Shown here: positions 25,821 to 36,685 of the stretch, in pieces | How the letters are laid out: every line of letters starts with the position of its first letter | Numbering within the stretch: the stretch's first letter is position 1 | From: Rhizophagus sp. LPA8_4_AMF | Lineage: Eukaryota > Glomeromycota > Glomeromycetes > Glomerales > Glomeraceae | Assembly (NCBI GenBank): GCA_021464525.1 | Contig: JADRCO010000130.1 | Span: 1-50,735, forward strand | Length of the DNA: 50,735 nucleotides | Reading direction: 5' to 3' | Made by a program: the position numbers and the translations under genes | Notes under the pieces: generated by a model | Databases searched by the model: none | The model's input: the letters and a program-made list of their open reading frames with translations, nothing else | What the model was told of the DNA's origin: nothing

Positions 25821-26542
25821 CGTTTTGATTAAAAGCAAAAATAAAAATAAATATATAAATAACTTTTATAGATATAGAGATATCAATTCACGTGATCGAA
25901 ATACCGGTTTGATTGGTCAATCGATTCCTTGGGTGTTGAAATAATACCTTCTTGGATCATGTTAGGTGTATGTTGGTATTTTATTCAGAAAATATATTTT
26001 ATTGAGAAATGATAGTTTAATTTGTTCTAATAAAAAAAACCCCCCTTTACTTTATAATTCCTTGTAACCAATTCATAAAACATTTATTGATTAAATATAA
26101 TTTTATATCGTTAGAATACAAAACAGAAACTGATATCATTCAAACATCGGAAACATAATTACGACTATCCAAATGTAACAGGATCAATTGCTTAGAAATT
26201 GTCAATTTAGATGGTAAATTAGCGAGATTATGACAAAGATGGATATTTTTTTGTGTGTAAAATGATCGTCCAATACTTTTGAGCAGTGAGATGAGAAGGC
26301 GAAACATCAGCAATAAAACTATGCACAAACTGATGACACACGATTAATAGGATGCTAGAAGAAATTTTTAAATGTAGGAGATGCTAGAAAGATTTCCTCT
26401 GAGCTTTGTTTGATGTTATATAATGAATTTAACCCACCGAAATACAACATTTTGTAAGTTTCTAAGTTTGATAAAAATGTTATAGTACAAAAACGTATTA
26501 TTATTAAATTAATTCTAATTAAACAAATTAATATCGATTAAG
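25821..26542. other. Intergenic region between tRNA-Gln and the PTPS gene
   Basis: No supported gene. A 62-codon open frame on the minus strand at 26140-26328 has no recognisable features. The right part should contain the PTPS 3' UTR. Confidence 0.45.
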
Positions 26543-27300
26543 CTAATAATCGCTCTTTTCTCCCCTATAAATTACTACATTTTTTTCAGTTTCATATAAT
26601 TTTACTTCATATAATTTTCCTTCGTATGATTTTTCAGATAAATAATCCTTAATATTGTACCAAATGAATACTGCTAAATTTTCTGATGTACTAAGTTTTT
26701 CAAGAGAAAAAATTATTATTAGTTAAATTAATAAATGATAAATTAAGGTTTTTGTACAGATCATCTCTATTTCAGTCACCAAATATTAAACTTTCTACAT
26801 TACATTGTTCAGATAGGTAACGCAGTATTATATTAAATATCAGAGAAAAGTAGTAAATCCTTACCTCGGTATATTTTTAAAATACGGCACATCATGGTCC
26901 TATCATATAAAAATAATTTAACTGAGAGACGATGAATTGTCAAATAAAATAGAGAAAATGTTCCTTATCTCTACCAGATTCTTATGATCCAAAACATTCA
27001 TTACCGTTATTTTTATACATTCTTTTAAATCTTCTAGGTTCATCACCATACCTGTTAATGGATCGATCTTTCCTTTTACTATAACCTCAACTGATAATTT
27101 TCACAATTAATAGGAATTTAATCAAAGTACGTGAATAATTTAACCCGTATATAAATACCTTTGTAATTGTGTCCATGACCATTTGGATTATTGCATTTTC
27201 CATATAATTTTTCGTTTTCCTCGTCTGATAAAGAAGGCGAATGTAATCTATGTGCAGCTGAAAAAGTCTCAATTCTACTTAAATATACAATTGATCCCAT
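26543..27300 (-). CDS. PTS: 6-pyruvoyl-tetrahydropterin synthase
   Basis: Four exons (27300-27159, 27090-26975, 26899-26865, 26690-26543) join in phase to 146 residues, the usual size. The protein reads [12 protein letters not shown], then [45 protein letters not shown] and SENLAVFIW. The three zinc-ligand histidines (AAH, then the two of GHGH), the catalytic Cys of GKCNNPNG and the His of LDHKNL are all present. The enzyme turns 7,8-dihydroneopterin triphosphate into 6-pyruvoyl-tetrahydropterin, the second step of tetrahydrobiopterin synthesis. This suggests that the organism makes BH4. The gene shares a 197-base divergent intergenic region with PEN-2. Confidence 0.95.
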
Positions 27301-27497
27301 AACGTTTTTTATTTTAGAAAAGGCGATATGCTATCTGCTAATCTGTTATGATACAATCAGGTTAAAATCAACGCAACTATGTAACAAATTTATTGGTGTA
27401 ACGTGAATTTATTAAAAACGTACAAAAATACATCCATTAAAGTGAGTTGCACGATTTCATTCTGCTTTCAGCTCCTCAATTATTCGATTGAAAACAA

Positions 27498-27865
27498 ATG
27501 TCTCCGAACCCTTCAAAAATTCCTCCTTCTGAAATACTTTCCTTATGTAAGAAATTCTTTTATATAGGTTTATTGTTTCTACCTTGGTTATGGGTCGTTA
27601 ACGTAATCTATATGTGGCCATTAACTAAACATTCAGATATTGGTAAAGAGATAAAAAAATGTAAGTCTAATAATTATGTAGTTTTTTTGGGGGTTCGGCT
27701 AAAATTGATTAAATTAATTTATTTTTAGATCTATATTTCTCAATGGCAGGTGCTTTATTTTGGCTTATTGTACTTACAACTTGGTACAGTATTTTTGTAA
27801 ATCAAAGAATTACTTGGGGAGAATTCGCCGATAAAATAATAGTATTGCCCATAAGAGGTGCATAA
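27498..27865 (+). CDS. PSENEN: Gamma-secretase subunit PEN-2
   Basis: Exons 27498-27660 and 27729-27865 join in phase to 99 residues; animal PEN-2 has 101. The pattern matches the family throughout. L-C-K-K-F-F precedes the first hydrophobic segment with LFLPWLWVVNVIYMWP. A charged loop follows, then AGALFWLIVLTTWYSIF, a basic turn, and T-W-G-E-F-A-D-K with a C-terminal proline and glycine. In animals the corresponding end, W-G-x-L-G-D-Y-L-S-F, is needed for complex assembly; here the tyrosine and serine are not kept. PEN-2 is the smallest subunit of the presenilin intramembrane protease and triggers presenilin endoproteolysis. It lies convergent with DMAP1, stops 114 bases apart. Confidence 0.85.
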
Positions 27866-27978
27866 AATTGAATAATTACATATATAGAATAATTTTTATT
27901 TGCATTGAATTCATCTAAAACATTCAATCTCACTATAGAAATAAAGTAATAAATAATGATTTAATCATTTGGAAATTC

Positions 27979-30005
27979 TCATTTTCGTGCCCGTTTGACG
28001 TCTCGAGGTGTATTAGGAAGTGATCTATTGTCTCTCTTTGTCTGTTTATAAATACATAATAAAAATTAGATATAAATAAAAATTAAATAATATATATATG
28101 ACAAAATGTCCAATAATTTATGTCAACTTACTGGAATGGTACTTGTATCAGTAGTTCCATCAGTAGAAGCACCATCTTGAGCACTAACCCCAGCCCTTTC
28201 TCCACCTGAAGATGATAAAGCTCTTTGAAGTGTCGCGCGTTTGATTTTTAGTTCATGTTCTTGCTTATCAACCTGCTTCTTGAGATCCAATAAATTTTGC
28301 GTCATTTTCTGTAATTCAGTAAACTTTGAACAAACATTTTCTGTTGGCATAGTTGGACGTGGCCCCAAACCAAATTCTTGTAAAGCTTTGTGGACTTTGA
28401 GTAACAAGGCTTGCTTCGGTATAGGTATCTTTTGACTCCGTACTAAAACACCTGGATTAAGTTTTTCTTTCTTCGATACGATTTGTGTATGAACTTCTTT
28501 TGGTGAATGGGCTTATTTATTCACGTGGATAAGGTATTTCTTTGATTAACCATATTATATAATATATATATAAAAAAAGAATATATAATAATATTATTTA
28601 CCTTCAACTGCAGCAGAACCAACAGATGATGCCGATGTACGACGATTTTTTTTAGGTATATCAGCGGTATTATGAAAACCCGAGCCACTGGCTTCTATTG
28701 TAGGGGTCGTGGGTCCACTCAGCAGTGATTTTTTGCGTTTTGGTTGAACCATTTCCACTGTAAATTGTTTCATCAAGGCCTCTCTTTCCCTAATGAATTT
28801 CTTTTCGTTCGCTTGAATACGATCACTTATTTCTTGTAATGCCTCCTCCTCTTCAATTTGTTCTTTTGTCCGTGAATATAAATTAAGCAACATAAGTTTC
28901 CTTTTTTCTTCTTTAGCTATAGCAAAATAATTAAATAATAATAACGAGTAAATATTATTATTTCTCATGTAAATATAATAAATTATTACAACGAACCTTT
29001 ATCATAACTATTTAATGCAATCAATTGGCCTTTATCTGTTTGACTAGCCAAGCCAGGCGTCACTGGTCGTACTTGATAAATCTTTTTATTGACAGAATAA
29101 TATCGATCTCTTAAGTCCTAAAATACCCAAATAATAAATATTAATTTGCTGTAAAGCACGAATACGTTTAAATAAATATAGAATTCATACCTCCATTGTT
29201 CTGTTCTTATCTTTCCATTCGTAACGATCGTGAATTACAGTCCATCTGATATCATACTTTCGACACAAATCAAATAGATAGTCAGTTTCGTCTTTATCCC
29301 AGTCTCGATCTGCCAATAAAGTATCAAAATTAATAAGGAACTAAAATTAAATTCTATTTGATTTTATACCTTTCAAATACTTTTCGTATTCTTCTTCTGA
29401 ATACTCTAAAACCTCTACTGTTTTATTATATTCTGCAAAATTAATTGCTTCTATTGAAGAAAATAAAATTAGCCTTTAATTCCACCAGAACAGATAGAAC
29501 AAATTATTCTCTACCTTCATCTGTATTCTCCTTCACCCAATGACTTAACATTAAATCATCACTTCTAGCAGGATTTATAAATTTCGTTGATATCCTATTA
29601 ATGTAGAAAGAAAAGCAATGTTAAATATTATATATTATTTACATATCTCACTTCTTAATTACCATTTGCCCACAGTTTTATGTAGATTTGGTTTCGCTTT
29701 TAGAGCAGTTGCTCTTTCAAAAGCTACCGAAACATGATGTCCAACCAACGCAGACAGTTCTCGACTAACTGGTGTATCTATTAATATTTAAGGGAATAAG
29801 TAAACCAAAAAAGTATAAAATTACGTGAAAACCAACATATAATTTTACCCTTAAAAGTTTTTTTCTCAACTTTTTTTTCTTTTCTCTCCTTTTCTTTTTT
29901 AGCATTTATAGCTTCAACCAAACTAAGTTTTTTATCGGAAGAGTTTGATCTTCCGGATTCAACACCCAAGATTTCGCAAACATCGTTTATATTTTTATTT
30001 GACAT
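27979..30005 (-). CDS. DMAP1: DMAP1/SWC4 chromatin-complex subunit
   Basis: Nine exons (30005-29849, 29777-29663, 29594-29515, 29450-29370, 29309-29191, 29117-28997, 28916-28602, 28511-28132, 28041-27979) join in phase to 476 residues; human DMAP1 has 467. The protein opens with a short D-V-C-E-I-L-G segment as in DMAP1. The conserved SANT-like core follows: W-I-x-T-K-F-I-N-P-A-R, Y-S-E-E-E-Y-E-K-Y-L, WDKDETDYLFDLCRKYDIRW, VIHDRY and L-R-D-R-Y-Y. Then come a charged coiled coil with A-L-Q-E-I-S-D-R-I, the C-terminal L-V-R-S-Q-K-I-P-x-P segment, a second coiled coil and a basic tail (TPRDVKRARK). DMAP1/Swc4 is a shared subunit of the SWR1 (H2A.Z deposition) and NuA4/TIP60 acetyltransferase complexes in the nucleus. 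Confidence 0.93.
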
Positions 30006-30453
30006 GGTAATTCTGTTCTTAATTATGGAGACGACATTGAGATGTGATAAGATAATGCTAATGACTAATTTAGGTAATCTTGTGATAGTTTACGATTACT
30101 AGACCAGTTGTCAAAAAAAATGAAAAAGTAATTTAGAATATCAGATTTTATTCAAGTTGCCGAGTGCCTATGATAACTTGACAAGAATTTAACGTTTTGA
30201 GAATCGAGAAATTGATATATTGAGACTTGGTTATTAAATGCATAGCTCATTTTCCTTTTTGCATGATTTTTCAGTAACATAAAAATCTTTTGATATAATA
30301 TTGAAGCGATAAAAATATTGACTTTATTATTTGGATTGATTATACATAGCAAATACAACTAATCGGTAATTTATAAATGAAATATTAATATTGATATAAT
30401 AACGTACTTTTTTTTAACCGGAAACAGCAATAGTATTATATGCAATATCCATA
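30006..30453. other. Intergenic region between DMAP1 and the eIF4A-like gene
   Basis: Promoter space of DMAP1 and 3' flank of the eIF4A-like gene, both on the minus strand. A 68-codon frame at 30152-30358 has no recognisable features and is not called. An alternative 3' extension of the eIF4A-like gene may reach about 30415. Confidence 0.45.
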
Positions 30454-32728
30454 TCAACGATTTCCCTATCATATAAAATTTGAATTTAAATCGTGAAATT
30501 TATTAAAAAATTTTTTGATAAAAATAATTTATTACCAGCAATTCTTGACTTTGTAATCGATAATAACGCTCAAGAACTCCAAGGTCATGTAATTGCCCTT
30601 TAACGAGAATGTTAATAGCAACTCCCGGAGAACCATAAGCACCACAACAACAAAGACTTCAAAAATTAAAATGATATTAATAAGACTATATAACAAAATA
30701 TTAAAAATCATATATCAGGTAAAACTTTTAAAATAAATACCGATCATGGTACTCTTCCTTTTTATATGGTAAATCAAAGTGTACACTATAATCTACAGGA
30801 TGGAATGCTAAAACAGATGAGAAACAATCTGTAGTAACAATTAAAGCCGCTTTCGATTTCCAGAAAGACTTGACAATTTCATGTCTTTCTGATTGTCTTG
30901 TTAAAGAATGCTTAAATAATAAAAATTTTTTTTTAAAATAAAAATAGTATTAAAGAAAGAAAGGTTGAACAATAATAATTTGTATTTATATACCATGGAA
31001 TAGACAGCCACGTTCTCAAATAATGTTGCTAATTTATCAGCTAACCAATCGACTCGTTCTGAATTATCACAGAAGATAACAGATTTTTGAATATTCACTT
31101 CTTTATAAATTTCACATAGAGCATTGAGCTTTTGATCATCTTTTTCTACAACTGCGTAATATAGTTGAAGCCCATCACTCATATGCACATCATTAAGGAC
31201 GATTATGGTATTTTTCGTTATCTTATTTTTAATATCTGCAAGAGTGAACGTTGTGGCTGTTGTCATCAAAACCCTCTGAGCACTTTTTGGTAATTGATAG
31301 ATAATGTCGAAAGCTTGCGTACGAAAATTGCTGTTAAACATGATACAAGAGTCTTCGATTATAATCGTTTTGACGCGATTAAAATCGAATTTACGATCTA
31401 GCATTAGTCCAATTAGTCTGCCTGTTTCGTTCATTCACGTGATATTAAAAAAAATTTTAATCAAGTTTTAATGTTAAATGTTTTAAATTTTTATAATTAT
31501 TAAACAAACCCGGAGTCCCGATTATAATTTGTTGTCCTTCATTTCTTAGTTTTTCTATGTCCTCTCTCATTGGAATACCACCAGTACAAACCAAACATGA
31601 AAATTGCATATATTGACCCACGACATTGATTAAATCTTGAATAGCATAACATAAGTCTTTCGAATGTACGATTATAATCGCTTGACATGATTTGTCACGT
31701 GTTTCAATTTGTTGAAGTAGAGCAGCAATGTAAGTTACAGTTCTTTCTTCTAATCGAGGTATTTGAATTACAGCGTCCCGTCGAGATAATATCGCCACTG
31801 TTGCACGTTGCTGGATAGGTGTCGGGCGATCATAACTATTTATAATATGCGAGCGAATGAATTAATGTATACCAGAGTATAGTCGAAGTACAAGAATTAT
31901 TTTATTATACCCTAATGCACGGATCCCCCGCAAAATCTCGGATTTTAATTTCATTTCTTCAAATGTAGAAATAACCTGTTGCCAATTATCCGAAAGCATT
32001 TCGCGTTGATTATTATATCCGATCGATTGATGTGATTGGCCTCGATTAAATCTCATTCCAAGGCGATCTCCGTTGTCATTTCCAGTTGGAGCAATATTTG
32101 TGCGATTCATCTAAAGCAAATATGTATATTTTATATATTGAAAAAGGTCGTGTAACACTCCAACATTTCAGGAAAAACTCACATGAAGTCGTGGTGGGGG
32201 ACGCGCTGCTACACGCGGTGGTGCAACATCTTTGGTGGGTTGTTCCTGTACTACAGGCGGTTGTATTTCTGGTGTTGATTTTACATCCAACTCGTTGGAT
32301 GAAGACTCTCCCGGGCTTAATTGGTTAGTAACTTGTTTTTTCTTCAATTTTCTTAATTTTTTTCTTTCGCTTAAAGTTAATTTTTTCTTAGTTTTGTTGG
32401 CTGATTCTGCAGAATTCATCTGATTTTCTTTTTTGAAAGCACTTTGGATTTTTTCATTTTTGTCTTTTGAGGATTTGGTTTTCACGTCATTTACACCTTC
32501 ATCCGTTGATTCGATAGAATCTACAACAGGAGAGACGTTTGGTAACACAAAAGAGCCAGATACATCATTAAACAAATGTGTCGCGGTTGGTACATTAATC
32601 GTATCATGTCCATGTAGTGCATTTACAGCATCAGTAAGTTTTGCTAGATGAGTTTGGATTTCAGGTAAAACAACCAAAGAGGCTTGGATATCTTGAACTG
32701 CTTTTAGTATTTTTGGTATATCGGTCAT
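30454..32728 (-). CDS. ATPase-dead eIF4A-like DEAD-box paralogue (pseudohelicase)
   Basis: Exons 32728-32183, 32110-31911, 31835-31510, 31421-30994, 30910-30741, 30656-30536 and a short 30465-30454 give about 600 residues. The first 200 residues are a lysine-rich, probably disordered extension not found in eIF4A. From about 230 the protein aligns collinearly with both RecA-like domains of eIF4A: Q-motif (TFEEMKLKSEILRGI, RPTPIQQRA), GG, TPGR, SVIFCDNSERVDWL and GVAINIL are kept. Every catalytic motif is replaced. Walker A becomes QIPRLEERT (273-281), DEAD becomes EDSC (380-383), and SAT becomes a TTA-type sequence. ARGID becomes SSVLAF, and HRIGRGGR becomes DRLCCCGA. The frame stays open across six introns, so this looks like a maintained pseudoenzyme. 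The last exon is uncertain, because the spliced phase gives only GNR-stop. Confidence 0.85.
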
Positions 32729-33205
32729 TGTTAATAATCGATTGCAAAGAAAAAAAATATTGAGAAAATGGGCTTATTTGTTATTTTTTTGATTTGGTGA
32801 TCTTGAGCTTGCATAAATCAATAAATCATGATGCAACGAAATATGATATCAAATTACGTACTAATAAATAAGAGCACGTGATATATTGCATGATTTATTT
32901 ATTTTAGCGAACTATAAAAAGATGTACATACATAATATAAAGTTGTATTCAGATATTTATTCAGATTGGAAGCAAATGAACTGAATAATTATGTATAACA
33001 ATTTTGAAAAAGGATTAATAAAGATAATAAGAAACTACACATCAAAAAATTTTCTGCTCATTAAAGAGATATAAAGTCAATAAATGATGAATTTGACAAA
33101 TACAAGATCTCATCTTTGTCCAATTGCCAAAAATGTAAAATCATTTCAAAAATTACGATATATCTTAATAACCTATAAGAAATTCGTTAATTAAAAGTAC
33201 ATGTT
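32729..33205. other. Intergenic region upstream of the eIF4A-like gene
   Basis: AT-rich and non-coding in all frames. It should hold the promoter of the minus-strand eIF4A-like gene and the 3' UTR of the zinc-finger factor. No clear motif seen. Confidence 0.45.
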
Positions 33206-34555
33206 TCATCCATCGTTCGCGTCGTACGTTTGATCAATCGATTTTTTAGGCATCCTTTCACCTATCAAATTATTTATTGCTTCAATCGTCGAGGAGGCTG
33301 AAGATTTATCAACATCTAAAGTTGAGTCTTCAATTATACCATTTGTTGACTTTTTCATGGTACCAAAAGTAGTACATTGATCTAAAAGTGTGATATCTGT
33401 TGCAATATTCGAGAATATAGATTTATTTTCCAACGTTTCTAATATATCCGCAGTAGTTTTCTCATTATTATTCGCTGAAACAATACTAGGACCTTGTTGT
33501 GTAGATTCACGTGCAGACTCATTAATTGACATATTTTTATCATTAGGCTTATTTTTACTGTTAATTTTAGTTCTCGCACGTTTCCTAGGAGGTGGTCCCC
33601 CGTCTTGATCTTGATTTACTTCAACTACACGACATGTATATGAATGTCTCTTACATGCATCCTTTCTAGCGAAGGTTTTACTACAATTAGAACATTTAAA
33701 TTCTTGTTCAGGAAGTTCATGAATACCATATATATGGCGCTTAAGGTCATGTTTTCTTGTAAAACTATGATCACAATCCGGATAATTGCATACAAACGGT
33801 TTCACCCGATCAACATCATGAGTAGTTTGGTGAGTTTGCATATTAAATTTACGAGCAAAGCATCTGTTACATATTGGACAAGCAAATCTTTTTTTCTGAT
33901 CCTCTGGTTCTCGTCCATTGCTGGACAAAATTTCCAATCCATTCTCCAATTTCTGTTTCTTTGTTGTCTCTTCATTGGGGATATCGTTTTCGGTTTTAAC
34001 TACAATTGATTCAACTGCGGATTCATCCATAGGTCTTAAAGGTTTGGAATCAACTGAAGGTTTATACTTATCTATGGTTTTCGCTGTGTTTTCAATTTTA
34101 ATGGCTGCTGTGGGAGTAGTTGCTTGCGAAACTGGAGTAATAACCGAAGTAGTTACGGTCGGAACAACTGCCGGTGGAATAACTGCGGAAGCTGTGCCCG
34201 AAATAATTTGGCTGCTCATGTTGACTCCGTGAGAAAAATTTTTTGTTTCTAGTTTTACATAACTACCGGTAGTTGCTCTATTAAATTCTTCTTGAAAATC
34301 TGAATTATGAAATTTCGACAAGTTTGACCTTGACGGTACTGTCGAAAAGTTGGCATGTCTCATTATTTTTGAAACCTTCGACCTTGAAGATTCAGTTTTC
34401 AAAGACGGCGGGCGAATAGGAACTAATTGTGGATTAGGTTGTCGAATTGAAATAGGTATTGCGGCTTCAAGGTTATCATCGTTCATTGCATTTTGTTCTT
34501 CAATATCTCCTTTTCTTCGTACATACTGAGTAGTCGCCATGTTTAACGAAAGCAA
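33206..34555 (-). CDS. Three-finger C2H2 transcription factor
   Basis: An intronless frame of 449 residues. Three zinc fingers lie at about 222-306: CPICNRCFARKFNMQTHQTTH, then CNYPDCDHSFTRKHDLKRH with a two-residue insertion between its cysteines, then CSNCSKTFARKDACKRH, whose last ligand is Cys or a later His. The -R-K-H-D-L-K-R-H- and R-K-D-A-x-K-R-H recognition helices are typical of sequence-specific fungal C2H2 factors. The flanks are Ser/Thr/Pro/Val-rich and disordered. A basic stretch after the fingers (PPRKRARTKI) is a likely nuclear localisation signal. A TATATA-rich patch lies 30-55 bases upstream of the start. No specific orthologue was recognised; a Crz1-like or stress-related role would be guesswork. 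Confidence 0.88.
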   Translation of the reverse strand: MLSLNMATTQYVRRKGDIEEQNAMNDDNLEAAIPISIRQPNPQLVPIRPPSLKTESSRSKVSKIMRHANFSTVPSRSNLSKFHNSDFQEEFNRATTGSYVKLETKNFSHGVNMSSQIISGTASAVIPPAVVPTVTTSVITPVSQATTPTAAIKIENTAKTIDKYKPSVDSKPLRPMDESAVESIVVKTENDIPNEETTKKQKLENGLEILSSNGREPEDQKKRFACPICNRCFARKFNMQTHQTTHDVDRVKPFVCNYPDCDHSFTRKHDLKRHIYGIHELPEQEFKCSNCSKTFARKDACKRHSYTCRVVEVNQDQDGGPPPRKRARTKINSKNKPNDKNMSINESARESTQQGPSIVSANNNEKTTADILETLENKSIFSNIATDITLLDQCTTFGTMKKSTNGIIEDSTLDVDKSSASSTIEAINNLIGERMPKKSIDQTYDANDG

Positions 34556-34586
34556 GTTAATATCGACTGCGGACCTGCGGCAAGAT

Positions 34587-34610
34587 CTGCTATATAACGC
34601 AGTATATATA
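34587..34610 (-). promoter_or_regulatory. TATA-like element of the zinc-finger factor gene
   Basis: The plus strand reads tatataacgcagtatatata, giving two TATA-like hexamers on the minus strand 36-55 bases upstream of the start codon. Consensus match only; no transcription start is known. The short distance would give a very short 5' UTR. Confidence 0.3.
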
Positions 34611-34672
34611 CTGAACCGCTATTGGTTTGTTGTGTTTTGCAGGACGATCCCAAACGTCTTGAATGTAATTCT

Positions 34673-34889
34673 GAGCATAATTTATTGAATATTTACATTG
34701 TTGATTAAATTAATATACTAATAATAATAAATGTAATCCTATAATGAGTACATTCTATGCAATTTGTAAATAAATTTAATACGAGCATAATTTATTGAAT
34801 ATTTACATTGTTGATAAACTAATATACTAATAATAATAAATGCAAGCCTATAATGAGTACATTCTATGCAATTTGTAAATAATTATACA
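34673..34889. repeat. Tandem duplication, 110-bp unit, two copies
   Basis: The segment beginning gagcataatttattgaat at 34673 is repeated at 34783, with the same order throughout: a cattgttgat segment, a taataataataaatg segment, then cctataatgagtacattctatgc and aatttgtaaata. The copies differ at only a few positions, including a small deletion, which points to a fairly recent tandem duplication. It lies in the upstream region of the zinc-finger factor gene and downstream of the next minus-strand gene. Confidence 0.9.
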
Positions 34890-34959
34890 CTTTTTTTTAC
34901 ACAAATTACCATTAATAATAATTTTGGAGATTATCTAAGAAATAAACATATTATATACT

Positions 34960-36685
34960 TTATATTCCTGGAAACATTTTTCGAAAGTAGTTCAAAGGGT
35001 TGAAGAGACTATAAAAAAAGCAAAATTAGTTATAATTACATGTGACAAATTTCACCCATTTTTATTACCTAAAAAAATTGTTATCTTCAAGATCGTCATT
35101 TGTTTCCCGATTATTATTTCTTTCACTTGACGAGAGATTGTCCGCTGTATTCTGTATCGATAATTCACCCTCATCACCAAAAGAATAATTACTAAAATCG
35201 TCCGTGCCATTAGATATACTTGACATTTGTCTTAGCGTTTGGAATGGCGATTTTGAAATGCCAGAAACTTTCTGTGATCCAGAATCTAATGATAGCGTAG
35301 TATCAAACGAATTTTGACTAGGCCAATTACTTCCTGTAAAGGATTCCTGAGATAATCTTATAGACGATGTTCTGGATGTCTGATTAAATAGATTTGCATA
35401 TTTAATTCTAATTCATAGAAACAAAGAAAAAATATTATAAACATATTTTAAAAAATCAGACCTGTTCAAAAGTTTCGCCGACCAATATAGGATTTCTTAA
35501 CGTCCCTCCAACATTGTCTAGAATTTCTTGATATCCGAATAAATTCTTACTATTTTGTTGCATCGACTCTGGGTATTCTCTGTTTGTAAACGAAGAAATA
35601 CGAGATTTCTGCCCTCGGTTATCGATCGATGTCATATATGCGTTTTTCGTGGACTTCTGAATAGGTCCACGATAGTTGAATAATGTCGCGTATGCACTGT
35701 CAACTGGTTTTTGCACAGGTCTCCGATTATCTAACGGTGTTATATATGCATTATCCACAGATCTTTGCCGATTTACCCATAATGTTGCGGGAGTACTCTC
35801 AACAAATCTTGATTTGGATTGTTTATTGTCAAATAGCGAATCAAATGAATCAAATTCGGTTGTCATAGCTCCTTGTCTCGCATCCCAATTCTCAAGTGGT
35901 GAAATATTTGCTCTTGATGTCATATGCTGTATCATCTCGTGATTAACTATATTATTACTACTCTTAGGCGTTCCAAAATCATCCAAAGATACTCCTCGCA
36001 AATTAGAATTATTTTTCTTGTTACTGTCAGTAATACTTTTATTTCTGCCCCTATCGTAGCTGGCATTCCTGACAATCCATAACATGTAAAATTAACAGTA
36101 AATTTAAATTCAAAAATAATTATGTCAATACCTGTTAATTACTTGACTAGCAAATTCCAATTCGAAATTAAATTTATATTGATGTGGTGAAATTATTTGA
36201 TCATTTCTGTAGAAAACGCAATTTTTTCCGAAATTCCAAATATTCTTTTCTATTACAAGAATTGCTTATTAGAAAATTAAGTTAGGTAAAATACAAAGAA
36301 ACAATACCTACTGCAAAGCAAATAATATCCTTCACCATCAACAATATGGTCTTCGTCCATAAATTTCACAAATGCTACTATTATTTGCTAAAAGAGAAAA
36401 TAACAGACCAATATAACTTAAGCTTGCAAATATTTTATTTTAAATTGTAAAGACCTTGACATACTTTTATTTCCTCTTGTAAATCATTGTTCTCTATATA
36501 GAGTGAATTATCTGATCTATCAAAATAATTTTTTTTTTAATAAATACTCTAATTTCAAAAATATCTCATATCAACGAACTAAAAGACCAGATTTACTCAT
36601 TATGCAATCTAAATGTAATTTGTACTATCTCGTTGCTAATAACTAAAAGTCGTGTTTCGTTATGTAAAAACGAATTTATTTCCAT
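34960..36685 (-). CDS. Unrecognised 433-residue protein, seven exons
   Basis: Exons 36685-36597, 36516-36465, 36387-36312, 36249-36132, 36068-35462, 35379-35069 and 35008-34960 join with every phase matching, which strongly supports a real gene. The N-terminal 115 residues look like a small folded domain of alternating strands and helices (LLVISNEIVQITFRLH, IIVAFVKFMDEDH, GYYLLCKKNIWNFGKNCVFY). The middle and C-terminal parts are Ser/Asn/Gln-rich and disordered. An internal repeat of the kind D-N-A-Y-I-T-P-L-D-N-R and K-N-A-Y-M-T-S-I-D-N-R-G recurs about three times at 20-25 residue spacing. The protein ends in a distinct hydrophobic motif, SLFNPLNYFRKMFPGI, probably a short binding peptide. 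No family was recognised. An ACGCGT box lies about 150 bases upstream. Confidence 0.75.

Noticed and set aside
27087..27272. Alternative frame overlapping the first PTPS exon
   Set aside because: It is a shifted reading of PTPS exon 1 plus intron. The frame with GHGHNY and the catalytic Cys is the real one.
30152..30358. 68-codon frame between DMAP1 and the eIF4A-like gene
   Set aside because: No family, no splice context, and it lies in expected promoter and UTR space.
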